The notes under the pieces are model-generated. The model did no database searches. It worked only from the letters and a program-made list of their open reading frames with translations, and was not told the origin of the DNA. 64,000 nucleotides of DNA from Coffea arabica (lineage: Eukaryota; Streptophyta; Magnoliopsida; Gentianales; Rubiaceae): NCBI RefSeq assembly GCF_036785885.1, contig NC_092323.1:21646501-21710500 (forward strand). The letters run 5' to 3'. Positions 35,767 to 46,155 of this stretch are shown piece after piece. Position 1 is the first letter of the stretch; every line of letters starts with the position of its first letter. Both the position numbers and the translations under genes were made by a program.

Positions 35767-36609
35767 TGGGGGACAGACATCATAGGTCCTTTCCCCAGAT
35801 CCGTCGGGGGTTATACCTTCCTGGTAACCGCTGTGGATTACTTCACCAAGTGGGTTGAGGCTGAGCCTCTGAGGACCATCACCGGGCTGACAATTCAAAA
35901 ATTCTTTTAAAAATGCATCGTCTGCCGCTTCGGCATACCTCAGGTCATCATCTCGGATAATGGAAGGCAATTTGCAGAGAACCCTTTTAAAACTTGGTGC
36001 ACAAACCTTGGCATCAAACAACATTTCACTTCGGTAGGCCACCCCCAGGCCAACGGTCAGACAGAAAACTTCAACCGAACTCTCTTGCATGGCCTCAAGA
36101 CCCGACTACACCGAGCTGGAACATCTTGGGTCGAAAAACTCCCCAGTGTCCTGTGGTCTTATCGGACCACGCGGAGGTCAGCCACGCAAGAGACCCCCTT
36201 CTCTTTGACCTACGGAGTCGAGGTTGTCATCCCTGCCGAGATCCTTACCCCCAGCCCTCGGCTGGCAGCATATGCCGCCGAGGTGAACAACGAAGAGACA
36301 CAGCTGGATCTCGACCTCGCCGATGAATGAAGGGACCTCGCCTCAGCCCGGATAGCTTCCTACAAGAACACACTGGCACACTATTACAATGCCCGCGTCA
36401 GACACCGTAGATTCCAGCTTGGAGATTTGGTTCTTAGAAAAAACTCAGTCAGCAGAGCTGAACCACAAGGAAAATTATGCCCGAAATGGGAAGGCCCTTA
36501 CCGAGTTGTGCAGTCTGACCTTCAGGGATATTGTAAATTGAGTTACCGAGATGGCTCATTAGTGCCGAGGTCTTGGCACGCCGAGAACCTCAAATTGTAC
36601 TATGCTTGA
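35767..36609 (+). pseudogene. Integrase core and C-terminus, Tat-type element
   Basis: Continues in the same frame: WGTDIIGPFP (first catalytic D), VIISDNGRQF (second D), GHPQANGQTENFNRT (catalytic E) and a C-terminal GPYRVV region with LKLYYA at the end. Stops at 35,908-35,910 (TAA) and 36,328-36,330 (TGA, probably from CGA) interrupt it; the natural end is TGA at 36,607-36,609. All three catalytic residues are still encoded. Confidence 0.9.
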
Positions 36610-36844
36610 ATTTTTAATCAAGTTATGACTTCGGATATTATGTTATTTTTCAACATCGATGTTACGCTATTAAAAAATAAGGGGGACAAGCAAGGGACGA
36701 AGTCAAAGCAAGAAATTAAAGTGTTGAGATGAGAAGAAATAGACTTTCATTCAACGGAAAAAAGGTGTTACAAAGAATACAAGGCCAAGGTCGGAGTGCT
36801 ACTAAGCACTCTCCACCTCGGCCACCCCTATAAGGCCCACGAGC

Positions 36845-38084
36845 CTAGACCCCCTTCTCGACTCCCTCCTGGGCAGTCTTCTCTCCGGCCTCTTCTCCGC
36901 CGGGGTGAATTTCTCTTCCATGCTCTTCGCCGATGTCCCCTCCGGCTTCGTCTTCCCCAGCGTCTTCTTCTCCAGCTTCTTCATCCTCCTCGAACACTTC
37001 GTCAAGTTCGGACAGCCACTTGTTGAACTCGTTCTGGACTTTGGCCAGGTTCCTTCCTGCCTGGATGCCTTCGGCCATCCGATCGCATAGATCCTTGGAG
37101 TCCTCATTGTAGTTGGCATGATTTTTCAAAGACTCCAAGGCTTCGGAGGGGAGGTGAGCTGCAGCCTCGTCTATAGCTGACGTGAAGCCAAACATGAAGC
37201 TCGGCGTGAGTAGTTGGCCGAGATCCTTGGTGAAGGCCTCAGACTTCCGAAAGGCGTCCACGGCCGAGGCTCCAGCACCTTTGAGAGCTTGTTCATGGGA
37301 CTTTTTCACTTCGTCCCCCCTCTTCTGCTCTTCCTCGAGGGCCGATCTGAGGCTGTTGATAGTAGCCACAGCCTCCTCATCCTTCACCTCGGCCTCCTTA
37401 AGCTGCATTTGAAGCTCGGCCTTTTCAGACTCGGACACCGCCAATTTCTTCTCCAACTTGGAGATCTGATTTTGCAGCTTTCCGGAGTCCTGCTCCTCGA
37501 CCAAAGCACAGTATCGGTGTGCCATCTCGGCCACAAAGGCTGAGTTGGAAGCTGTGGTCACCATGAGGCTTTGAACCATTGATCCATCTCAGCTGGGCTC
37601 AGCTTCTTTATGAACTCCAAGTCCCTTGGCAAAGTGGAGTGCATCACTAGCTCTTGAGCAACCCGAGGATGGCTACACCTGTCGTTGACCGTAATCTTCC
37701 AGTTCGGACACCAGTGCTCGCCAGGGTGTGTCTTCTCCTCCCCGAGAAATACTGGGGGGCTATGGAAACGATTCCATAGCGAGGTCCCCGAGACTGCATT
37801 TACCGGAGGCTTCAACTGCTTGCCTCGGCCACGAGGAGGCGGGAGTGCCGTGACGACTCCAAGGGGCACTCCCTCTGGCACAGACGAGGTGGACCCAGTA
37901 GCCGCGGCGGCCGAGCTGCTTTGGCCTCCCGAAGTGGGGGTGCATTTGACCGCTGAAGTCCTGGCAGCCTGTCCTGTTGACTTCTTCTTCGACGGAGGTG
38001 CCGATGTCTCGTCAGAGCTCTTCCTCTTCTGTCTCTTGGCCACTTCGGACGAGCCCGATACGACGATATCGGACAGTTTAGTCA
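36845..38084 (-). pseudogene. Antisense gene of the Tat-type element, second exon
   Basis: Continues the antisense protein after a small intron. From the acceptor at 38,085 the first frame runs through a basic and proline/serine-rich part (KRQKRKSSDETSAPPSKKKS, nuclear-signal-like) and a CPNWKITVND segment to a stop at 37,558. The next frame, open to 36,845, gives a long coiled coil (KLEKKLAVSESEKAELQ) and a very acidic tail. The switch near 37,560-37,575 looks like a one-base deletion. Function is unknown in the family. Confidence 0.65.
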
Positions 38085-38152
38085 CTGCACAAGAAACAAA
38101 TATTATCATATGCCTTAGTCGAAGTGAAAGCAAAGCTATGAAAGAAAATTAC
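38085..38152 (-). other. Predicted intron of the antisense gene
   Basis: On the minus strand a CCTT/GTAATT donor at 38,152 and a TTTCTTGTGCAG acceptor at 38,085 bound a 68-bp AT-rich interval. Splicing joins KLKIP to TKLSDIV in frame and avoids the stop that ends the first ORF. Confidence 0.65.
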
Positions 38153-39128
38153 AAGGAATCTTAAGTTTGGTGGAAGTGAAGGGAGTTTTGTCAGGATTGA
38201 GCAAATCTCGACTGATTCCCCTGTCAACCAGCACGGCTTCGGGGTAGTCCAGACTGTATATCCGAAGTCCTGACCCCATCAGCTTCTGGAAGGCCTCCAC
38301 CTCGGCATCCCCTGCGGAGGGGTCGGCCTTCGCTTTAATTGGCCTCCACCAAAAATCCCTGGGAAAGTCCACTACGGATACATAGAAGAAGTCGCGCTTC
38401 CAATTCTTGATCGAGCTGGGAGCACCAATCACGAACTTCGGGATGGCATTGTTCCGGTTGCAGATATAAAACCATCCCTTGTCCGTCCCATGCGCCTTGA
38501 GAGTGTAGCATCGGCGGAAGAGATCCACAGAGGGAGTCACCTCCTGATGTCGACACAACATCTCGAAGCCCACGAGGATGCGGACGGCGTTCGGAGTGAG
38601 CTGAGTAATCCTCACGCGAAAGTGACGAAATACGTCTCTCAAGAATCTCGACGTCGGCATCCTCAGCCCGGCCTCCAACTGTTGGACGTAGATGGCCACC
38701 ATACCCATGGGGGGCTTCTCGGCCGAGTCATCCGGTCCGGGCGGTCTAATCGCATAATGCGGCCGAAAAGGGTACTTACTCAACACATTTTCGGCCATGT
38801 CTCGTCCTATTCGACTTCTGAACTTCGGCATCTTGCCGAAGTCGATGTTGGCTGCACCCGTTGGAGCTACTGGCTCCTCCACGCCCTCGTCGCGTGGTAC
38901 CGCAACGCCGAGCTCCTCGTTATAGACCACCTCGGAGCCACCCTCGCTCATCTCGGATGACTCCAACTCCGAGCCCGTCTCGCCGGCTCTCACCTCGGTT
39001 GATCCTTCCTCAGAACTCGGCGTCGACCCCTCAGAGCTAGACGACGGCACTTCTTCAGGATCCGACCTCACCTCGGTCTGGTAGCTCGGTGTCACTGTTT
39101 CTTTGTGGGTTTTGGCTGTTTTGGCCAT
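38153..39128 (-). CDS. Antisense ORF of the Tat-type element, first exon (putative gypsy-type transposon domain)
   Basis: Lies between pol and the 3' LTR on the strand opposite to gag-pol. It encodes an acidic serine-rich N-terminus (1-115) and then a conserved domain of plant antisense retrotransposon ORFs (Pfam putative gypsy type transposon, by my recognition): GLRMPTSRFLRDVFRHF, LTPNAVRILVGFEMLCR and GWFYICNR, then a WKRDFFYV segment. The open frame is intact to 38,136, but splicing at 38,152 is more likely. A TATA box 180 bp upstream suggests independent transcription. Its role is unknown; proposals for such ORFs include RNA regulation of the element. Confidence 0.8.
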
Positions 39129-39307
39129 GAGTGAAAGACGAGATAAGAAAAGAAAGGGGGGTACTTACTATTGTCTACGGAACTGGACGAAGTGGATGAC
39201 TTCGGCTGGGATCTCGGATGGCAGGATTGATCTCGGCAACACTCGTGAGTTTTACAAGTCGAAGGCTGAGAGATAAAGTGAAGGGCCATGTGGTGAAAAG
39301 GACCCCC

Positions 39308-39315
39308 TATTTATA
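39308..39315 (-). promoter_or_regulatory. TATA box for the antisense gene
   Basis: TATAAATA on the minus strand, 180 bp upstream of the ATG at 39,128. A GTAAGT donor-like site at 39,163-39,168 (minus) hints at a leader intron. Placement fits a dedicated promoter. Confidence 0.6.
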
Positions 39316-39606
39316 GGGATTCGGCGAGAATCCGAAGAGGCGGCAAGAATGCGAAAGGACAGCCACGTTCGAATTCAAAACGTCATGCCCCCCTCTCTCC
39401 TCATTAATGCCCCGTCCTTTCGACTGACACCCTCTGCACGAAACGTCCCACTACTTCACGACGCGACGGTTACCAGTGACCACGTCCCTTCAACTGACTC
39501 GCCCACGTGTCTCGTCCCCGCATCTTCCGGAGCAGTTTCGGGACCCTGACTCTTTACGACTTCGGTACAAGGAAGCCTCGTTACCTCCCTAACCCGGAGC
39601 TCCCGA

Positions 39607-39622
39607 GGCTTGGGGGGCTTAT
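39607..39622 (+). other. Polypurine tract of the Tat-type element
   Basis: GGCTTGGGGGGCTTAT directly before the 3' LTR, the usual site for plus-strand priming. Confidence 0.7.
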
Positions 39623-40199
39623 TGAGGATGCTCACCTCGGCCACCCCGTGTGCCCGAGGTGAACCTACCTCGTCGTTCATCAGAGCTCACCCGAGTCTTG
39701 GGCATATCGTCTGATCTCGGTCGGATCCCTAGTCTACCGTGCAGGTGACCTCGGCACCTCCACCTCAGCTGCACGCTGATGATGTCAAGCCACCTGACAT
39801 CAACTGGGACCAGTGCTTTATCTGAAAAGCACTGGAGGCACTTAATGGCCCCTGCACCATGATCTCCGTCATCATACCCAGAAGGCTACAGTGTCAGAGT
39901 CAGGCCGCCTGACAGGGAGCAGAGCCGTAATGGCAGGGCATGGGTCCCACCGGCGTAAGACCTCCGTCCTGCCCTCCACTCTCACTCTATAAATACCCCT
40001 CATGTACTCCTAACAAGTAAGCGTACTGTTCATTTGACAACATTATTGCTTTTCTCTCGTTCTCATACTAACTTGATCGTCGGAGTGATCCCAGGGGAGA
40101 AGCCCCGCCACTCATTTCGGACACGAGAATATACCTCACTTCATCTCAGAGGAGCCTGATTCTAGTCGGTTCAACTACCCGCCAAAAATCACCTCTTCA
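39623..40199 (+). repeat. Gypsy (Tat-type) 3' LTR
   Basis: 577 bp, aligned end to end with the 5' LTR without gaps. I count 12 substitutions, ten of them C/T or G/A transitions. TATAAATA at 39,988-39,995. Confidence 0.95.
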
Positions 40200-40204
40200 G
40201 GCGG

Positions 40205-40660
40205 GAATTTCACCATTAAATCCTGCACTGGAGAGATTGAGCCATCTCAAGTTTTTCAACAATCCAAGGAATGTGGCAATTTGGATTCTTGAGAAATTAT
40301 TCAAGCTCAAGTTCAAGTATCACAAATTGGTTAACTTGACCAAAGATGGACTTAATTGGTCTCCCAAGCAATTTTTGTAGTAATTATCATCATCTTAGAA
40401 TTGCCCCGTATCGCACAGATCAAGATTCAAACCACTTTCAGTGGTTTTATCGCAACCAACTCCTTCCCATGAACAACAGTCTTCTCCGATCTAAGATAAC
40501 TTGATTCATCTGTCAATCCATGTATGAGTTGAAGAAGAGTACATTGTTCTCTTTCAATACAGATGACATTTGAATAATTATAAGCTTGTTTGTTGCTGCC
40601 AATGGGAATTGGCTGGTGACAAGAATAGAACTGAATAAGAAAAGTAATAGTAAACATGAA
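40205..40660 (-). pseudogene. LRR receptor-like protein relic, 5' end (signal peptide and LRR cap)
   Basis: Start of the gene whose remainder lies at 28,719-30,545. The ORF 40,427-40,657 begins with a hydrophobic signal-peptide-like stretch (MFTITFLIQFYSC) followed by the LRRNT pattern CIEREQCTLLQLIHGLTDESSYL. Frameshifts follow. Next to the gypsy insertion, minus-strand sequence at 40,205-40,250 reads LRWLNLSSAGFNGEIP, a typical first LRR. The retrotransposon target duplication GGCGG marks the cut. Confidence 0.82.
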
Positions 40661-42789
40661 TCAGTACAAAGAAGATGATGCTCCATTCGAATTTCTTTAG
40701 TATTATTGCTTTATTTAATATAGCAAGATCAGATGGGTGGTTTCACTTATACAAGTTAAAAAAGCATTAAGTCACTGTTCTATGTTTGTAGGAAGGAACT
40801 ATAATACAAAGGTGATAAAAATGACAAGAAGTCGTCGTGGGAAAGATTTTGCGGATGTGCTGGAATGTGTGTTTTTAGGAAGTACGAAGGAACTATACAA
40901 ATCGTACGAAATAAAATGACGATGACTTCAAGTCTTTGTGGAAAAGAATTTGTCGACGTACAAATGGAAATATGGAAAATCCTTGAGCGCTTGTGGGGAA
41001 TATCCTTGGCGACATACAAATGAAAATGCGGATTCATTTTTTATTTGGATACCTACTAACCTATGGTTTGTTATTCATGTTAACTAGTTATGAAGACACG
41101 TTGTATGTGTGTGTAAATAATTCAAGTTATATTTATTTATAACAATTAATTTCCTAGAAATTGGGGTAAAAGATGCCAAAATTCTAACACCGCATCTCCA
41201 GCTCATGCTTTTTTTTTTTTAATATTGGTTTGTGTCCATATTACCAATAGAGAAAGCGGAAGTACAACAATTTTTAATAGCTAAATTCTGACATCTACAA
41301 CGTGTACAAGCAGGTCCCAAAAAAATTACTGAAAAGATGGGGTTTGCACACTTTATTCCATTATAAAATTTTCCTCATTTTTGTCCCCTCAAACAAATTA
41401 TGTGAAAACAAAATAAAATATCTCACTCTGTTAAAATATGTATCATACATTCAATCTATCATTCTACTTTCAATCCAACTCGTTACCCTCCCCTAATTGT
41501 CATTTGCAGTCACTACCACGTAAATTACATAGAATTTAGATCCCTTAAGGAGCACTATAAAGTAGTTAGATATTTAATATTCCATAGTGCCATTATTTGG
41601 AAAGAAATAATTGCAAATTTGTTGGTATAAACAAAATCTAATGCACGAGGGACACAATTAATTTTAGAAAAGTAGTCTACAATGCTGGGGTGGAGTTTAC
41701 CCAGCAAGAGTGTAGCGGCTGCGGGTTTTCTTGTCAACAAAAAAAAGTAGTCTGCAATGCATGTTGGATAATTACCAAAAAAAAAGTGCAAACTTTATAA
41801 AAAAAAATTTGTATAGATTTCGACTTTTTTTTGTATTTGCTCGTTATTAAAATTTGAAATTTAAAAAAATTTGCATCGTTGAATAAGAGATTTGAGCATT
41901 CAGAAAGCATTTATGCATAAAATGAATTGTATGTAGTGCGACAATCCCCTTAATTGGATTACCTCTCTAAGTTTCTCCCAAGAGACGTGCGACAATCACC
42001 TTACTTTCTTGTCATTTTTGAGCTAATATAAATTTCTTTCTCCAATGAAGATATTCTTTGACATTAATGTGACATCATAAATTTTTTCATAATTAAAACC
42101 TTGTAGTAGCTTTATAAAAATGATGAAGCTAAAAGAAAAATTCCTAAAATGTTCCTGCTTGTAATGTGTATGGGTCATTGTAAGAGGAAAACAACTCCTG
42201 GAATATTAATCACAATTCATCTAATTCATGAAAATTCTCTGCAATTGCATCGTACAAATCGTCTAATTGATGGAAATTAGTCACAAGACTTTGAAAAGTT
42301 TACGAGTCTAAATGGACACCATTTTGATGTATACATAATTATCTTCAAAGCTTGACTTAAGCTGAAGCTGATGATATCTTGTCTTCCAATCTGCTTCTCA
42401 AAATTATGTTTGGCCAATAGTCACTTGGGTTTGAAAACAAAACGGCCAAAAATGGGATTTCCGAATGCGACAAACTGTGAGCCCATCACTAGTAGTGTAG
42501 GAAAAAAAAAGGTTTTAATAAAAATATGAATTGTCTTGCTGTATTAGATTTTAGGAATACAGAATTACAAATCAAAAACATCTTTGCAAAATAATATTTA
42601 ATTTGAAAAATGAAAAACCCATAAATTCAAATCTATTTCTAAACTTTTTTTTTAATATAGACACATAGCATATTTACCTTGCATAGGTCTTCAAGGGATC
42701 CATTATTAAGGCCTCAATGGTCCATAAAATTTAACATGTAAATACCATATCCAGAACTGCTTACACTAATAGCTTAAATTATTTTCCCA
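40661..42789. other. Intergenic
   Basis: AT-rich with no convincing gene. Short ORFs near 40,737-41,040 and 41,302-41,496 show no domain. A small direct repeat (AAAGTAGTCTRCAATGC) occurs near 41,670 and 41,745. Confidence 0.5.
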
Positions 42790-43190
42790 TGAATACCATC
42801 ATTATCCTTGTGAACACCAACTTAGTTAGGAGCTTTAGAACACCTAAAAATCAAGACATATAACTCCGATAAACTATACCCATTGCGACTCCCATTATTC
42901 ATGTAACATTTCTTAAAAAAATTCAAACACGAACTCACCAAACAAATCCTGCCAACTTAGGAATAAAATAAACTTTTAACCATAGTTCTCTTGCCAAAGG
43001 AATTGATTATCCTTTTAGACCACTAGTGGAGGGTAGAAAAAACTATGGCAATTAGATAGGATAAAAGCCATCATCAAGGCTGAATTGCTAAAATCATCTT
43101 TGCAACAAGAGCTTGCTTAGTAAACTAATAATTATTATTAACAAAATTATGAAAAAACAACGTGACTAAATATAAGATGTTATCTCAACA
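42790..43190. repeat. Third partial copy of the NLR-cluster repeat
   Basis: Matches 24,095-24,500 of copy B in the same orientation, including the segment 24,097-24,262 that copy A lacks. No gene. Confidence 0.85.
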
Positions 43191-43440
43191 ATTTACAATT
43201 ACAGTCAAAATGCATGTGCTACTAAAAAATTTATTTTACACAATATTCATTTTAAATATAATTGTAAAAATTACGCAAAATTGTTACTTATAGCATATGT
43301 TAAGAAAAGCTTGCATAAACTTGACCATAAATATTTTTAAATAGAATCTATGAGCTTGCAAATGAAAAGAAATATATTTAGATAATTATAGGGTGTTAAC
43401 TTCAAAATACTCAAGTAATGATTGTAACAGGACCTAAGCC

Positions 43441-44812
43441 TGATAGGGTGTTAATTGTTAGTAATTTTGTTGTTAATTTCCCCTTTTATTCTTGCCAAAT
43501 ATCGTTTTAATTATTAATATTTACTTATATTTGGTATTGAGACTTAATTTCAGGAACAAAGCAGAAAATTACCAAAAAGGAGGAACTTTTATGGGAAAAT
43601 GGAGACTTCTAAGGACCTTGGACTCTTGAATTGGTGGGGACCACAAGCTAGTGAAAGGCATTTAGTCATTTTGGCCTTTCAAAGAAAGCAACGTAGAGAG
43701 ACTTGGACCAAGAAGTAATTTGGAGGCTTTTGTCCACATGTGTGGGGACCACAGGAAATAGCTTTTAGGCTTCTTTCTTTTGGCTTTTTAAGGGAAGACA
43801 TACAGAAGCAAAAGGAGATCCTTTTTAGACGGCTTTAGTTTCAGCTTTTAGTTGAGTTTTTAGTTTTCTTTCTCTTCTCTCTGACTGGCCTCTAACGCAC
43901 GCCAGGTGTTTGACAATATTCCCCAACGGGGAAACATCCTTTATTCCTTACTTTCTAGTAAAAAAAACAATGCCTTCGCAATTTATTAACTGGTGTGGTG
44001 ATTTAATTATGTGGCGTGGCTAAGTCTTCCATCTAGTCAAGGGTCAACTCGACGGCGCAGTCCCGAAAATCTGTGAGATCTAATTAGTTTTCACGCGCTC
44101 CTTAATTTATTAATATTTGCACGTTGCCTGCTTGTATTTTCATGGGATTATTTTATTACTTGGATCTCAAGGGCCCGATGTTCAATGTGATTTATTAATC
44201 TCGTGTCAATTTAGTCAATTAAATCCGTAATTGTTTGATTGATTAATATTAGTGGCAACTGGTGTGTTTACAGATTAGGGGAACGTGCAATCTAATTTAA
44301 ATAACCCTCGTAGCGTGTTATTGATTAGGGCTGGGTGTTTCTGGCTATTAATGCAATTGGAAAATTAATTCCTACGGTCGTACCTAGGAATACTCTTCTG
44401 GTTAAGGGTGATTAATGGTCGTACCTTGGTCATCTATAAATTAAGGAAAAATTGGTCATTAGAGCTCCTCGATGGCTATAACTAGTCTATTAATAAAGTA
44501 AGTGAACCTCTTTTGCATCAATGATCGGATAAATGGACTGTGCCTGAGTAGTTGTATCCTTGACTAGAATTTATTTATTCTTGATTTAATTCCTGTTATA
44601 TTTGTGCTAGTTAATTATTTATTTTTAGTTGGATTGTTTAATTGTTTTTAGTTGCATATCGGTGAAATCCCCCTCTTACCAACTGGACTTTAAAAGAGAC
44701 AAATATCCCCAATCCCTGAGGAGACGACCCTACTTGCCACTGTCTACTATTTAGTACATTTCGTCAATTAATTAATTCAGGTATATCGGATTCAGCAAAC
44801 TCTTCGGGAACA
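43441..44812 (+). repeat. Athila-type LTR, left outer, truncated at its 3' end
   Basis: Corresponds to the first 1,372 bases of the about 1,495-bp LTR, in plus orientation. It breaks off after TTCGGGAACA and joins the 3' end of the minus-strand internal region. Confidence 0.9.
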
Positions 44813-44844
44813 AAGAAAAGGGCAACGGTACTTCCCCATAGTCG

Positions 44845-46155
44845 TCAGAACATGGGAGGGTTAGGCGGGAACTGAGGAGGGAACCCGGCTTGCTGCATAA
44901 ATGCCGCGAAATTCTGCGCCATATTGTGAATGTTAACGTCCATGTGTTTCTGCCGCGTCTCAAGCCGCTCGACCGTGTTTCGGAGCTGGTGCCATTCCTC
45001 GGCCGTAGGGCCGGAGGGGGGAGCGGAAGAAGAAGGACCGGGATCACCGCCCGCTGTGGATGCACTGGCAAAGGATGAACGAGGAGGAGGTCTAATCGGT
45101 CCCGGGGGAACAATCTCCCACCCGTTGTCACCTTCCCGTACCAAACCCATTCGCTCCAAGCACGGGATGTCCAAAGCCTCCATTTGACAAGCAACATGTA
45201 AATCATGGTTAGAGAGATCAAGCAACTGCAAGTTAACAGCCAAATTGGTGATATACGACCCAAGAATCAAGGGGCGCTTCTTTTTTGTCAAAACAGACTT
45301 AAATTGAGAAGCGAGCCAGCACCCCAAATTAACCTTAATATTATTATGCATGCACCATAAGAAAAAGAATTCTGGCTTGGACAATATACCCGAGCTATCT
45401 CGCCTACCCGAGAAACTATACGCTAGGAAGCGCTGGATGTAGCGAGAAGCCGGGTCCTTGATGTAAGAGCTCTTGGACTGGCGAGGATCATAAGGGGCAG
45501 GGTCGACGGATAACGCCTCCCACATACTGCGATAACGAGAGAAGAAAGGCTCTATGTAGTCGCACGCACTCTCGGCATACTCCCGAGATGCGGCATAGGC
45601 CGGATCAATGAAGCCAAAAGCTAAATTAAAATCAGTAATCGACTGGTGGAACTCCTGACCCATCAATCGAAAGTGAATGACATCGGGGGTAGACACAGAA
45701 TAACCAGTAGTAATGGTGAACTCAAAAGTGGCATAGAACTCCCTAACCAACTCAACAAAGGCAGGGAGATCAACAATACGGGAATATGGGCGCCACCCAA
45801 TGCCATTGATCAAATGGTGGAAGGGGTCGCTAATATTTAGAAGGCCCAAGGTGGCGGCGTCCAGATATCGGCAGGGAGTGATTTGCCGCTCACAACAAAC
45901 AGCATATCGCTGCTTGTCGGCGGCCCTAGTGAAGTGCAAATTTCCCCCAAAATGTGCAGGGTCAGAAATATGGACGCCCCTCTGTCTCCTCAGGCGAGCT
46001 CTCCTCCCAGAGGAGGAAGGTTCGTGCGAGGAGTCAGAGGCGGGAATAGTGGGTTGGGGTGGTGGAGGCTGTGATTGCCTAGGAGTCCTAGACTTAGACG
46101 AAGATCGAGGCCACACCATGGTGACCAACAGGGAAACCAAAACAATAGAAAGCAC
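44845..46155 (-). CDS. Extra ORF of the Athila-type element (env-like position)
   Basis: 436 aa open frame downstream of pol in element sense, where Athila elements carry an env-like gene. The ATG at 46,119 (MVWPRSSSKS, residue 13) is a more likely start than the first. A basic, serine-rich N-terminus is followed by a conserved plant retrotransposon domain (Athila ORF-1 type by recognition): FHHLINGIGWRPY, VELVREFYATFE, DFNLAFGFID and FFLWCMHNN, then a proline/serine-rich linker and a C-terminal helix. I see no clear transmembrane segment, so an envelope function is doubtful. The frame is intact despite decay of gag-pol. Confidence 0.7.
   Translation of the reverse strand: MLSIVLVSLLVTMVWPRSSSKSRTPRQSQPPPPQPTIPASDSSHEPSSSGRRARLRRQRGVHISDPAHFGGNLHFTRAADKQRYAVCCERQITPCRYLDAATLGLLNISDPFHHLINGIGWRPYSRIVDLPAFVELVREFYATFEFTITTGYSVSTPDVIHFRLMGQEFHQSITDFNLAFGFIDPAYAASREYAESACDYIEPFFSRYRSMWEALSVDPAPYDPRQSKSSYIKDPASRYIQRFLAYSFSGRRDSSGILSKPEFFFLWCMHNNIKVNLGCWLASQFKSVLTKKKRPLILGSYITNLAVNLQLLDLSNHDLHVACQMEALDIPCLERMGLVREGDNGWEIVPPGPIRPPPRSSFASASTAGGDPGPSSSAPPSGPTAEEWHQLRNTVERLETRQKHMDVNIHNMAQNFAAFMQQAGFPPQFPPNPPMF

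Larger units (their letters stand above)
30546..40199 (+). mobile_element. Ty3/gypsy retrotransposon, Tat-type, with antisense gene
   Basis: A complete 9,654-bp insertion. Two 577-bp LTRs begin TGAGGATGC and end CTCTTCA, and the 5-bp target duplication GGCGG lies at 30,541-30,545 and 40,200-40,204. A primer binding site follows the 5' LTR and a purine tract precedes the 3' LTR. The plus strand carries gag, protease, reverse transcriptase, RNase H and integrase in one frame; the minus strand carries an extra gene between pol and the 3' LTR, as in Tat-lineage elements. By eye the LTRs differ at 12 of 577 positions with no indels (about 2%), so the insertion is recent. Seven in-frame stops make it non-autonomous. 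It is much more GC-rich than its surroundings and lies inside an LRR receptor-like gene relic. Confidence 0.95.

Noticed and set aside
31162..36609. Integrated viral (pararetrovirus) sequence
   Set aside because: LTRs, primer site, target duplication and gypsy domain order with integrase show LTR retrotransposons; no movement or coat protein genes of plant pararetroviruses were seen.
40737..40919. 60-aa plus-strand ORF
   Set aside because: No domain, no context, and similar length frames occur by chance throughout this AT-rich interval.
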